The position numbers were made by a program, and so were the translations under genes. From contig NZ_MAQW01000001.1 of assembly GCF_001682855.1 (NCBI RefSeq), positions 516,443 through 580,442 on the forward strand: 64,000 nt of DNA. Direction: 5' to 3'. The DNA is from Bacillus sp. FJAT-27264 (GTDB taxonomy: Bacteria; Bacillota; Bacilli; Paenibacillales; Paenibacillaceae). Numbering within the stretch: position 1 is the first letter of the stretch; every line of letters starts with the position of its first letter. A model generated the notes under the pieces. The model worked only from the letters and a program-made list of their open reading frames with translations. It made no database searches and was not told the origin of the DNA. This document shows positions 36,101-44,069 of this stretch, one piece after another.

Positions 36101-36357
36101 GGCACGTATAGCGCCCCTTCGTCGTGGCGGTAGTGGGCAAAGCTGCAGAATCCAACAACCTCCTTGCCATCGACGGCAAGAAATGCATGAAGATTGGACG
36201 AAGTCTCCATCTCCCGGCGCACCGTGTCCTCCGTACGTTGGTTCGTACCGCCTCCCCAGCTTTCGTTACTGAGATTCCACATCTCAGCAAGCGCCCCTGC
36301 GTAAGAAGGATCATATTCGATAATTTGGATTTGCTCCGCGGTAGTATTAATTGTCAT
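33187..36357 (-). CDS. Very large GNAT acetyltransferase fusion protein
   Basis: A 1056-residue protein without signal peptide or membrane segment, hence cytoplasmic. Residues about 8-155 are a GNAT acetyltransferase: VPLLNVRPDYHGYKVGRNLI is the acetyl-CoA-binding stretch, and AVPMYKKCGFFWEKND the usual end. The remaining 900 residues are beta-rich. They include NEW3-like sandwich stretches (about 330-430, LYLNVENNYASEAEF) and a later half with many W/G residues (SWWNPWYGGLGVDIPGMGG, about 840) that loosely resembles mutarotase-like or glycosidase-associated folds. No catalytic glycosidase motif is clear. AAGGAG precedes the ATG. The coupled amidohydrolase downstream points to a two-step modification of some small molecule or sugar. 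Confidence 0.88.
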   Translation of the reverse strand: MTINTTAEQIQIIEYDPSYAGALAEMWNLSNESWGGGTNQRTEDTVRREMETSSNLHAFLAVDGKEVVGFCSFAHYRHDEGALYVPLLNVRPDYHGYKVGRNLILNAVRKTVEAGWPRLDLFTWAGNTKAVPMYKKCGFFWEKNDDYVHLMNFIPTILQTEALASYFEELDWYGDSTRELVVEPDGRRERGFDFMEYTWGKGELSLRAEFEKTGRGLTALDTPDYTISTEIDEHDLVFGSTYNVRYRIKNCSTSELNIEIKGQDDKNIRFALDVAHTIAPGQTIIVEGEFELNPIHEEQNDKKTHPVVKSQWLIGGKQAQFRIGIAPKFPLKMKIEVPAKALFPGIPAELYLNVENNYASEAEFALELPEAECIEWAERNVVFTVPAKGKAAIPVAFTLRSYGLYSQEVEVTANPVASQSVTFTSKLSVLIKGMHGRFGGENGDQWVAVNGALSLHQSKNDNNIWIEYPGSHHSFWWPYPKLGKPFTDEFSKKQAKEVKIYPEGEGQILETLYESEAFPGLEIKSVAKLFASGIAEFHHEIRNTTSQELEENLYLQSNFGFFGKRLILPYQGQYVDMGDAYSSDPSHWDSAQITENWLFNDEENGASGIYWDPSLKLLRPEYPLGLEHDLGRIPAGGVVRTKTTVFALNTFKKWSDFRSFARKQHELVVPALADHLELALGGGNPFAPGELHAELIERKMIPLAGNLELYVQNDGEAESKAADIELHREHDLRSAGFEFSPEEAEGTGSSDRESLWKIRAVYRGEDRVQERSALWFPQKETAVVRGVEEGPAGPIYSVNNGVLSIAAAPGFGSVVHSLKYQGAEWLDSSYPEASPRSWWNPWYGGLGVDIPGMGGFSLQQEPRSSAWVERTDSHGNLWKGLRLTTVIEKQEANRGITIHQHYLMLPGVPVLCVLHSVTNESGVVLLNYSLSDANYFQPSPVFSEGWLELPEDGKYLVGKLGAGLDSKGLLRVGAVSRKDLLHIVNNFDNQNASTASTYVNNKVFSQSVNHHLSLRNGETAWTQPTFLVLGGMALNPEDVRDLQKITFTSNTDTKEN

Positions 36358-36469
36358 GCTATCATCTCCTTATTCTTACCTTAAGTATGTAAGCGTAGAA
36401 AAAACATTTTCAACTTAATCATACCATTAACTGGAATAGCATGACGAGGGCAAAACTCTTATAAAAAAA

Positions 36470-36712
36470 ACACTACCAGCATTCTGGAATTCCTTTCGTA
36501 AAAGCGCTCATGTCCAGGGGGCACCGATAGGTATTAACTCAGCGGTGGTCGGAATCTTGTTAGCCGCCCTGTACGATCCGTTGTGGACAACAGCGATTAT
36601 GGAACCCACTGATTTTGTATTAGTATCAATCCTGTTCCTCCTAATGAAATGCGAAAAGGTGATACCGGATTGGAACCACCTTTTCATATGTATAGCTGTA
36701 TGTAGGTGTTAG
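36470..36712 (+). pseudogene. chrA: C-terminal remnant of a chromate transporter (ChrA) gene
   Basis: A start-less frame of about 80 codons ends at TAG 36710-36712. Its translation begins TLPAFWNSFRKSAHVQGAP and continues through GINSAVVGILLAALYDPLW, the well-known end region of ChrA-type chromate ion transporters (GxNAAVVGLLxAALYDP). The N-terminal 80% of the gene is missing. Just upstream (36358-36469) is non-coding, AT-rich sequence that carries the promoter side of the GNAT-fusion gene. It is a decayed fragment left after deletion; no mobile element is visible beside it. Confidence 0.75.
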
Positions 36713-36721
36713 CCCGCTAAC

Positions 36722-37273
36722 TCATTCTACAAAATCACTCACCCGACACAACCAAACCATATGTGCTGTACCAGGTCCCCAGTAGTCAACTGCAACCTTG
36801 TAAGGCTCTCCGAATTTCCGCTTCCATCTCGACTGCGCGCTGCTGTAGCCACTGTCCAGACAAAATTGCTCCGTCCCTTGTGATGCCAGATAAGTTATTA
36901 ATTCCTTAATTAATGCCGAACCCACACCTTGGTCTTGATAGCTTGGCAATACATATAGACTACCCAGTTCGCCCACGTCATCTAGCTGATTGTCAGATAA
37001 TGCGCGAATAACCTCCCCACAGGGGGCAAAGGAAATCGTGCCGACGACCTTTTCATTAATTTTAGCAACAAGAAAATAGATATCTGAATGCTCCGCCAGA
37101 GATCCAAGAGCCTTTTGTTGTTTCATTTCAATTTCACTGTGCAGATTATCCGTTAAATGCAGTATTCCTTCTTTTTCAAAAGTGTTTGTGATTGATGATG
37201 TGAAAAGTTCAAATGCAGATTGTACATCAGCTTGCGTAAGACGAGTTATGGTTAGTTGATTATTATGCGTCAC
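36722..37273 (-). CDS. GNAT family N-acetyltransferase
   Basis: A 183-residue acetyltransferase. The central beta strand GELGSLYVLPSYQDQGVGSALIKEL contains the acetyl-CoA loop QDQGVG. The C-terminus has the SRWKRKFGEPY stretch in place of the common Y...GF end. It is the last gene of the siderophore operon, 49 nt after the FhuF-like gene, though a role in iron handling is only suggested by position. The stop codon lies 10 nt from the chrA remnant on the other strand. Confidence 0.9.
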   Translation of the reverse strand: MTHNNQLTITRLTQADVQSAFELFTSSITNTFEKEGILHLTDNLHSEIEMKQQKALGSLAEHSDIYFLVAKINEKVVGTISFAPCGEVIRALSDNQLDDVGELGSLYVLPSYQDQGVGSALIKELITYLASQGTEQFCLDSGYSSAQSRWKRKFGEPYKVAVDYWGPGTAHMVWLCRVSDFVE

Positions 37274-37322
37274 TTGCTTAGACTCCTCTTCATCTTTTGT
37301 ATTGTATTCATTCGTATCGTTA

Positions 37323-38105
37323 TTACTTATTCGCTCTCATGAATGTCCGATCCTTTTCCTTTAACCGCGGACATTCGTAACAGTAGCCAAAGTCGCCATC
37401 CAAGCAATACGCCAGACAGCACGTGGTTTTCATCCTTATTTTGAGATCGGGAATACTAGGGTGCTCAATAAATCTCGGTTTCCTGTTAAACGGGTTGTTG
37501 CGGAGACCGAACGCGCTAGGATCGATATCTTGTGTTAACCATTCATAAAAATAAACTATTCGATTTCTACTTTCTTCATCAGAAGCTTCGGCCAACGCTT
37601 CTTCCAATTGAGCATATAACGCATTACCAATCTGTCCCCATAATGCAGCAGCATGGATTGGAACCAGCTCGGTCAGTAGCTGAATCACAGGTGTTACCTG
37701 TTCCTTGTAAAAAACATGTAGCGTTCTCTTGTGCTCTTCTTCAAGGTCCACTGCTGAAACGTCACTAAACCGTGTCTCATTGATTTTAAAGCCAAAAAGA
37801 GGATACTGTCCATCTATGTATAATTGCACCGTCAAATTGGACAATGACAAATCCAGAATGACCTCATTTCCTACATATAGCATGTGCTGCATTGCCCCGC
37901 ATACCCCTGCAAACCAGCTAACAAAAAAAGCTGCCGTAGCAGCTGGTTCTCTAGCTTTGATAAGCGAGCCGTAAGTGTCGATTAAGTGTTGCATATGCTC
38001 GGCTATTAATAAATCGCTCGCAGGGATAGTAAGCACGGTGTTCTCAAGCTCATGCAGCGTCAAGGCGAACTTCTCTTCTAACTGTTGAAAATCAACCGTG
38101 CCCAT
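37323..38105 (-). CDS. FhuF-like ferric-siderophore reductase (2Fe-2S)
   Basis: A 260-residue cytoplasmic protein with the C-terminal cysteine pattern of FhuF: two adjacent cysteines, 11 residues, then CxxC (TTCCLAYCLDGDFGYCYECP). These four cysteines bind a 2Fe-2S cluster that reduces Fe(III)-siderophores to release iron. The ATG at 38105 has GGGAGGG 6 nt upstream. It lies 24 nt after the iron-siderophore binding lipoprotein gene and shares its Fur-controlled promoter. Confidence 0.85.
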   Translation of the reverse strand: MGTVDFQQLEEKFALTLHELENTVLTIPASDLLIAEHMQHLIDTYGSLIKAREPAATAAFFVSWFAGVCGAMQHMLYVGNEVILDLSLSNLTVQLYIDGQYPLFGFKINETRFSDVSAVDLEEEHKRTLHVFYKEQVTPVIQLLTELVPIHAAALWGQIGNALYAQLEEALAEASDEESRNRIVYFYEWLTQDIDPSAFGLRNNPFNRKPRFIEHPSIPDLKIRMKTTCCLAYCLDGDFGYCYECPRLKEKDRTFMRANK

Positions 38106-38129
38106 TGCATACCCTCCCATGATGAATGT

Positions 38130-39143
38130 CTATTGTTCAAAAGCATGAATGACATCGTCAATCGCATGATCGTCAGCCAGTGGAGACATACCCAGACTGA
38201 ACCATTCCTTGCCTCCCATCATGTGCACCTGATTCTTCTTCACAGCGGTCATGTTCTTCCACAAAGAGCTGCTGAGCATGTCATTATATCTATTGCGTAC
38301 TTCTTCACTGGAATCATCATCTAACTGCAAAATGAGATGGTCAGGATTATATTGCGGTATTTTTTCCAATGAAATGGATAGGCTGATCTCGTCCTGAGGA
38401 TATTCTTTAATCGGCTTTAGACCTAGTGTCTTATGGATGAAGCTGCCCCGATCACTTTTTTCGCCATAAATAACGATTTCCTTCGCCATGATCATCATGT
38501 ACAGCACCGTCTCATCTCCAGCTAGCGTCTGGAGTTTCTCTTTGGCCTGAGCTTCTTTTGTCTGCAAGTCTTGAATAACCTTGTTCGCTACATTGGTTTT
38601 GCCGAGCACCTCGCCAATATCCCGTAACTCTTCACGCCAATCATCGCGCTGCGGCAACAGCACCGTTGGTGCGATCTTGGAGAGCTGATCATAATCTTTA
38701 TCGGACCACCATGTAGGCGCAATAATCAAATCCGGTGCAGAAGCCAGAATAGCTTCAAAGTTAGGAGCTTGACCAATGCCCATCTTCAGCGTATCTTTGA
38801 ACGGTTCTTTCAAATAAGAAGGGAACTCCGGATGATAATTCTGAACTGCAATCGGTGTAACGCCAAGAGCATATAAAAACTCCGGGTAGACAACCGAAAG
38901 TCCAATGACCCGTTTCGGATCGGTTGGAATGCTCAGATCGCCCTTTAAAGTTGAAATTACACGCTGTTCATCGGTAGTTGCTTCGCTCTTTTTTTCAGTA
39001 TTTCCTTTTGTGTTCCCGCCCGTGTTCTGTGCTGTATTTCCAGCGTTTCCGACATTATCTGCTTTACTCGTTCCGCAAGCCGTAATTAACATGACTAGCA
39101 AAACGAAGATTAATCCTGTAATCAAACTACGTTGCTGCTTCAT
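38130..39143 (-). CDS. Iron-siderophore ABC transporter binding lipoprotein
   Basis: A 337-residue Peripla_BP_2-type lipoprotein. The lipobox is ITAC, with the cysteine at residue 23, followed by a low-complexity linker rich in G, N and T. The binding fold starts with the diagnostic DPKRVIGLSVVYPEFLYALG. It captures a ferric siderophore outside the membrane. The partner permeases are not in this window. A near-perfect Fur box lies 55-70 nt upstream, and the Btr-like regulator is the preceding gene on the strand. Confidence 0.93.
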   Translation of the reverse strand: MKQQRSLITGLIFVLLVMLITACGTSKADNVGNAGNTAQNTGGNTKGNTEKKSEATTDEQRVISTLKGDLSIPTDPKRVIGLSVVYPEFLYALGVTPIAVQNYHPEFPSYLKEPFKDTLKMGIGQAPNFEAILASAPDLIIAPTWWSDKDYDQLSKIAPTVLLPQRDDWREELRDIGEVLGKTNVANKVIQDLQTKEAQAKEKLQTLAGDETVLYMMIMAKEIVIYGEKSDRGSFIHKTLGLKPIKEYPQDEISLSISLEKIPQYNPDHLILQLDDDSSEEVRNRYNDMLSSSLWKNMTAVKKNQVHMMGGKEWFSLGMSPLADDHAIDDVIHAFEQ

Positions 39144-39198
39144 TCTTCGATGACCCTCCTGATATTTTGATGTATGGACGACAATCTCTAATTAAAAT

Positions 39199-39213
39199 TG
39201 ATTATCATTATCA
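39199..39213. promoter_or_regulatory. Fur box
   Basis: TGATTATCATTATCA matches the 7-1-7 Fur consensus TGATAATNATTATCA at 14 of 15 positions. It lies between the Btr-like regulator and the siderophore-binding protein gene, in the promoter position of the latter. Confidence 0.85.
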
Positions 39214-39271
39214 TATATAAGGAGTATAGAGGAATATTTATTGTCAGAATATTGACGATAGCGACTTTATT

Positions 39272-40912
39272 TTATGCACGATCCCGCCAAATCTTTAATA
39301 CTTCATCCAGCAATAGCTCATGCGTGAACGCCGTATACTCAACCCAAGGATAGGCTGGCAGGAAGTCTACCTTGCCGCTTCTCACGGCCTTGAGATCACT
39401 CCATAGCGTAGAATTCATGAGTGTCCGCCAATTTATTTGCGATTGAGTATCCTCGTTGACGATCAGTAATAAACGGTCTGGGTCTAAATCTGCCAGCTCA
39501 TCCGGCGTTAGCTGCTGATCTGTCCTTAACAGATCGAGACCTTGCACAGACGCAATCTGCAAATCATCGTAGAATACCGTGCCCAGGCTTCTTTTACCCA
39601 AAACACTGTACCGATCATCGGTGACATTCAGAATGAGGAGACGATCCTCCTGAAATACGTTCTTCACTTGCTCCCTTACAAAAAGAGCTCTCCGGTCATA
39701 TTTCTCCATCCACATCTCCGCTGCCACGGTCTTGTCCAGAAATTGCCCAATCAAGCGCAAGTGTGTGCGCCAATCATTGTCCACCCACGGTACAAAATAG
39801 GCTGGTGCGATGCCTTTCAACAAGTCCTGCTCCTCCGAAGGGACCAGAATGTCGATGCCAATAATGAAATCAGGTTTAGCCTGACGGATTTCCTCTCGCT
39901 TGATCGACTGATTTGAGCTTAGCGGCAGTAAGGTATTCAACGGATACTTTCGTCTGTAATAATCCGTCCATGGGTGATCGGCTGGTGCGGCATAAGGATT
40001 CATTTGCAACGCAATCAACTGGCCAATGTTCGGAAAATCGTAGGCCACTACTTTTCCCCTGCTGTTCTTCATAAATGTGGCTGGTGGCACACCTGAGATC
40101 TGTTTGAATTTTCGCCGAAAATAAATATCGTCGTGGTAGCCTACATGCCGTGCAATGTCCCTCAGGCGATGCTGCCCACCTGATCTCATCAGCTGCTGTG
40201 CCCGTTCTATTCGATAGACAGCCAAATAGTCAATCGCGCTGTAACCATATCTTTTTTTGAATAACCGCATAAAATGACGGGTACTGATTCCCGCCACCCT
40301 AGCCAAATGATCGATTGTGAGTTCCTGCTGATAATGCTGTTCAATATAATCTTTAACGAATTCCAGCGCTGTCTCTGAATCGTTGCCCTCTACAAGATGC
40401 GCATCCTGCAGGATGGTATAAAGCAGTTCTTGAAAAAGAATTTGACCGCGAAACCTTCTCAGGCGATCTTCATCCTGCATGTACTGGCAAATCGTATCAC
40501 ACAACGAATGGACAGAAACCGGTGAGGTAACAATAACCTCCCCTTTGGCTGGGAACGGGCTATTCTTCTTAATAATCTGCATCGAGTGGCTTGAAGATCC
40601 TTCATCTTCCATAATATCGAATCGTATATAATAGAATCCTCGTTCATCAAAGGCATTCACCGCCGCTTCCACCAGTTGACCTGGGGCACACACATACACG
40701 TTGCCTTGTCGAAGCTCTGTGAACTTTCCATCAATCGTTAGCCAGCCTTGACCAGATGCCGCCACAAGAATCATATGGGATTCAATAAATTGCAGCCGTA
40801 GCTCCCAAGGGTTCGCTTGATGCTTAATATGCTCCATCTCCCGAAGCTTGAAGCACAGCCCTTCCAGTGATGCATATTCCTTCTGTCTAAAGTTATTATC
40901 TACATCAACCAA
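39272..40912 (-). CDS. AraC regulator fused to siderophore-binding domain, Btr-like
   Basis: A 546-residue regulator with an N-terminal sugar-sensor-like cupin region (1 to about 180), a central AraC helix-turn-helix pair (about 185-290; ISTRHFMRLFKKRYGYSAIDYL, HVGYHDDIYFRRKFKQISG) and a C-terminal Peripla_BP_2 domain (about 295-546, as in siderophore-binding proteins). This is the architecture of Bacillus Btr (YbbB), which binds bacillibactin inside the cell and switches on its uptake genes. It lies 129 nt upstream of the iron-binding protein gene, on the same strand, and probably activates that operon while Fur represses it. Confidence 0.92.
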   Translation of the reverse strand: MVDVDNNFRQKEYASLEGLCFKLREMEHIKHQANPWELRLQFIESHMILVAASGQGWLTIDGKFTELRQGNVYVCAPGQLVEAAVNAFDERGFYYIRFDIMEDEGSSSHSMQIIKKNSPFPAKGEVIVTSPVSVHSLCDTICQYMQDEDRLRRFRGQILFQELLYTILQDAHLVEGNDSETALEFVKDYIEQHYQQELTIDHLARVAGISTRHFMRLFKKRYGYSAIDYLAVYRIERAQQLMRSGGQHRLRDIARHVGYHDDIYFRRKFKQISGVPPATFMKNSRGKVVAYDFPNIGQLIALQMNPYAAPADHPWTDYYRRKYPLNTLLPLSSNQSIKREEIRQAKPDFIIGIDILVPSEEQDLLKGIAPAYFVPWVDNDWRTHLRLIGQFLDKTVAAEMWMEKYDRRALFVREQVKNVFQEDRLLILNVTDDRYSVLGKRSLGTVFYDDLQIASVQGLDLLRTDQQLTPDELADLDPDRLLLIVNEDTQSQINWRTLMNSTLWSDLKAVRSGKVDFLPAYPWVEYTAFTHELLLDEVLKIWRDRA

Positions 40913-41222
40913 GCCATTCCACCGCCCTTATTCTAGCTAACCACATTTTAGCTCACTATGTTTAGTGTCGCAATTTGCATGTGCCAACATTTATTTCACA
41001 AAAATCTTCATCAATCTATTATAGAGAGGATTAATAATATAACCCGTTGGGTGACTCTCATTTACGAAAATAATACGTTAAACAAAATATATTAGATATA
41101 AATTATATCTAGTTATTTCAAAAAAAGAGAAGGTCACCGCTATCTTAGTCCAATAGATCGGTTAACCTTACTTCTTGTAAAGATTTTTATATTTAGATTT
41201 CAATAGCGTGCTTTAAATCACC
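40913..41222. other. AT-rich intergenic stretch
   Basis: I see no gene here. The stretch holds the leader of the Btr-like gene and an AT palindrome AGATATA-AAT-TATATCT (41094-41110). The convergent direction is closed by the terminator at 41223. Confidence 0.5.
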
Positions 41223-41279
41223 AAAAAAATAACCTGATTCGGCACGAGGGATATCGTAGCTAAATCAGGCTATTTTTTG
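41223..41279. terminator. Bidirectional terminator
   Basis: CCTGATT (41233-41239) pairs with AATCAGG (41263-41269), with T-rich runs on both sides. It would end the 56-residue minus-strand gene at 41325. Confidence 0.75.
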
Positions 41280-41324
41280 TGCGATGCAGAGAACTCCTTT
41301 TGCTTGAATTACTGCGCCAGGCGC

Positions 41325-41495
41325 TCAGATCAACGGGTAATTAAGTACGATTTGCGGATTTGTGTAATACGGCGGTCTAAGCTCGATGACTGGTGCTGGC
41401 CACGAATGGTTCGAAGCATAGTGCATATCCACGTATCCATTGTCATGCGGTATAAGCAAATAATACACCTGCGGGCTAAAATAATAAGGGATCAT
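41325..41495 (-). CDS. Small tyrosine- and proline-rich protein, 56 residues
   Basis: A short frame with ATG at 41495 and an AGGAGG ribosome site 4 nt upstream, ending in TGA at 41327-41325 and followed by a terminator. The 56 residues start MIPYYFSPQVYYLLIPHDNG and end in PPYYTNPQIVLNYPLI. There are nine tyrosines and eight prolines, no signal peptide and no membrane helix. The composition resembles small spore-coat or cell-surface proteins of sporeformers, but I do not recognise a family. The strong ribosome site plus terminator support a real gene. Confidence 0.7.
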   Translation of the reverse strand: MIPYYFSPQVYYLLIPHDNGYVDMHYASNHSWPAPVIELRPPYYTNPQIVLNYPLI

Positions 41496-41644
41496 AGGGC
41501 CTCCTGATATGCTTTTTTGTTACCAATGTACGTAGGCGCTGCTCGTTCTGAGCCAGTACTGTGAAGATTTTAAACAATGGGCTGAAATCACCACAAATGC
41601 CCATTGCACATAAGATAACGTATGAATTCATTCGGGAGGCAACG

Positions 41645-42616
41645 ATGGACAATAAACAGAAGATGGAGCAATTGGAGCAGTCTCAGCAGTATTTTGTGGA
41701 TCACTTAAAAACAGAGCCCTACCCTCTGTTCCCCAATTACGGGAGGATCACGAAGTATGAAGAAGTGCCGCTGAATATGCCAGAGCAGCGACAGTTTCGT
41801 CAGCCAGGTGTGGAGCGACTGATGGTGCCCATGCCGCTGGTGGAGAACCCTAATTATAAAGGCAGCGACAAGCTGTTAGATAAGGTTGCGCTCATCACTG
41901 GGGGAGATAGTGGTATGGGGGCGGCAGCGGCCATTGCTTTTGCCAAAGAAGGTGCTGATGTCGCGATTTCCTATCTGGATGAACATGAGGATGCAAAGCG
42001 AACACAGACAAGGGTTGAGCAGCTCGGTCGGCGCTGCTTGGTGTTACCGGGGGATTTGAGAGATAAGCGGCATTGCGCGGCTATTGTCGAGCAGACGGTG
42101 AATTTTTTTGGCAAGCTGGATATTCTATGCAATCATGTCGGCATTCAGTTTCAACAGAACAGCCTGCTCGACATTACCGATGAACAGTTCGATGACACCT
42201 TTAAAGTCAATATTTATTCGCATTTCTATACTACACGTGCTGCGCTGCCGCACTTGAAGCCTGGCAGTTCGATTATTAATACCTCTTCTGTCGTTGCTTA
42301 CAATGGGGAAACGCTAATGATTGATTATTCCGCAACCAAAGGAGCAAATGTCGGATTTACACGTGCCCTTGCACACAATGTCGCGAAGCAAGGCATCCGC
42401 GTTAATGCTATTGCCCCTGGTCCAGTGTGGACGCCAATTATCGCGGCGAGCTTTACCGCAGACAGAGTAGCCTCTTTTGCCGCGTCCAATCCAATGCAAC
42501 GTCCTGCACAGCCGTTCGAGGTCGCTCCAACTTTTGTCTATCTGGCTTCGGATGACTCCCGGTTTGTGACTGGACAGGTGCTGCATGTGAATGGCGGCCA
42601 AGCAACAAGTTCGTAA
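41645..42616 (+). CDS. Short-chain dehydrogenase/reductase, YhxC/YdaD-like
   Basis: A 323-residue SDR enzyme with an N-terminal extension of about 70 residues ([14 protein letters not shown]), typical of the YhxC/YdaD general-stress subgroup. The cofactor motif is [12 protein letters not shown], the active site is YSATKGAN with Ser in NTSSVVAY, and the usual NNAG is NHVG. The ATG at 41645 has GGGAGG 5 nt upstream. The substrate is unknown. It is a single-gene unit, ended by the terminator at 42673. Confidence 0.92.
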   Translation: MDNKQKMEQLEQSQQYFVDHLKTEPYPLFPNYGRITKYEEVPLNMPEQRQFRQPGVERLMVPMPLVENPNYKGSDKLLDKVALITGGDSGMGAAAAIAFAKEGADVAISYLDEHEDAKRTQTRVEQLGRRCLVLPGDLRDKRHCAAIVEQTVNFFGKLDILCNHVGIQFQQNSLLDITDEQFDDTFKVNIYSHFYTTRAALPHLKPGSSIINTSSVVAYNGETLMIDYSATKGANVGFTRALAHNVAKQGIRVNAIAPGPVWTPIIAASFTADRVASFAASNPMQRPAQPFEVAPTFVYLASDDSRFVTGQVLHVNGGQATSS

Positions 42617-42672
42617 CCTTAAAGAAACTCCAAAATTACAGCCGTTTTGTCATCGGTTCAGAATGTTAAAAA

Positions 42673-42703
42673 AGAATGGAGCGGGATGACTTCCGGTCCA
42701 TTC
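42673..42703. terminator. Terminator between convergent genes
   Basis: AGAATGGA pairs with TCCATTCT around an inner GG/CC pair, with A-run before and T-run after, so it works in both directions. It ends the SDR gene and the flavin reductase operon. Confidence 0.8.
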
Positions 42704-42710
42704 TTTTCTC

Positions 42711-43277
42711 TTAGTTTTGTAAATAAAATGGATGGTTTCTTTCATCCGCTGTTTGATTTAATGTTCGATAGCTAGAGCGTCCCACATAAAGTGGGATTTC
42801 CAGCTTCGTAAGGTCAGGCAGCCCATTTTCCAAGAAACAATCCTTGTCCTGATAGGTCTGCACGATTTCCCCTGCGATCCATTCATGATCTCCGTAGGTT
42901 GTAATATTCATAGTTTTGCATTCATAGGCAAAGTATGCCTCAGTTAGCACTGGAATATCTGCTTTGAGGCCTTCCTCGTAAGCAATGTTGAACTTATCGA
43001 ACTTGTCCATATCTCGTCCACTGAATGTGCCAACAGCCTGAATCATCTCTGAACATCTCGCCGGCATGAAATGCACACCAAAGACGCCACTCTGCTCTAT
43101 CAGCTCATACGTATAGGTCTCCTTGCGAATGGAGATTCCATAGATTCCTGGCGATGATCCTATGTACGTATGCCAGCCGGAGGCCATAATGTTCTGCTGC
43201 CCGTTGGATCGTGAGGTGACGATCGCCACCATCCCAGGGTAAGAATACCAACGTGCTTCACTTATCGGTAATCTCAT
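42711..43277 (-). CDS. Flavin reductase-like FMN-binding protein
   Basis: A 188-residue protein of the flavin reductase (FMN-binding split barrel) family. PGMVAIVTSRSNGQQNIMASGWHTYIGSSPGIYGISIR matches the common start, and GVFGVHFMP with GRDMDKFDKF the FMN-binding middle. It reduces free flavin or uses FMN with NAD(P)H for an unknown partner. The gene starts directly after the stop of the DUF1349 gene (TAAATG), so they are coupled. Confidence 0.9.
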   Translation of the reverse strand: MRLPISEARWYSYPGMVAIVTSRSNGQQNIMASGWHTYIGSSPGIYGISIRKETYTYELIEQSGVFGVHFMPARCSEMIQAVGTFSGRDMDKFDKFNIAYEEGLKADIPVLTEAYFAYECKTMNITTYGDHEWIAGEIVQTYQDKDCFLENGLPDLTKLEIPLYVGRSSYRTLNQTADERNHPFYLQN

Positions 43278-43892
43278 TTAGTGTCCACTCTCCAAGGGAG
43301 GATCGACATGAAGGTCTTGATCCGGTGCTGTGAAGTTCCAACGAGTGAACGTGACCTCAAAGCCCGCACGGGTTGGCGAACAGGTGTAAGGACCGGCCTG
43401 ATTCCCGGATTCGTATGGAAAACGGGCTACACGAATCGTACGCCATCCGTGGTTCTCCGTCCGTGCCCGAATAATTACAGCATCCTTCATAATCGAAGCA
43501 CGCAATGTGACCTCTTCCCCAGCCCACTCCGGTACAGCTGCCAGCGACCAGTCGGAATAGCCATCGGTTACCACTGCAGATAGCTGGGGAATGCCGTCAT
43601 TGAATTCGATTCCCGCTTTTATCCATTGCTCCGGGCCATGGTACAACAGTATGCCTGCCTGATCATATAACTCCGTAAAGGAGCCGAGTTGAAACGACAC
43701 CTCGACCGCTGTATTGTTGTCCCACTCCTCCAGCAAAGCCGCCCCGTCTTCAAATTCAAAGCCATATAAAGTCTTTTTCCAGAAGTCCTTTCCCTTCTCA
43801 GGTACAACCTTCAGGAATTCTCCTTCTCTCCGGGCAGACTGTGGTGCATTGATCCATGTCCCTGCGTCCCAGTCCATTCTTTTCGTTGTCAT
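43278..43892 (-). CDS. DUF1349 domain protein
   Basis: A 204-residue cytoplasmic protein. The pattern FWKKTLYGFEFEDGAALLEEW, QAGILLYHGPEQWIKAGIEF and a late TRAGFEVTFTRWNF agrees with DUF1349, a concanavalin-like beta-sandwich family. Members are proposed to bind sugars, but there is no signal peptide here. It is the first gene of a two-gene operon with the flavin reductase-like protein. Confidence 0.9.
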   Translation of the reverse strand: MTTKRMDWDAGTWINAPQSARREGEFLKVVPEKGKDFWKKTLYGFEFEDGAALLEEWDNNTAVEVSFQLGSFTELYDQAGILLYHGPEQWIKAGIEFNDGIPQLSAVVTDGYSDWSLAAVPEWAGEEVTLRASIMKDAVIIRARTENHGWRTIRVARFPYESGNQAGPYTCSPTRAGFEVTFTRWNFTAPDQDLHVDPPLESGH

Positions 43893-44069
43893 TAATGAGT
43901 TCTCCTTATATGTTTATTTTTTTACTTGCGAGTGTGTTCAAGTGCAGTTATCATAGTAACAAGTCTTTTTAAATCATTTTTAAAAAGGTATATAATAATA
44001 GAAATATAATGAGAGTGCTGTTAAAAGTCAAGATTAATTTTAGAGCATTCTTTGAATCAGGAGGATCTT

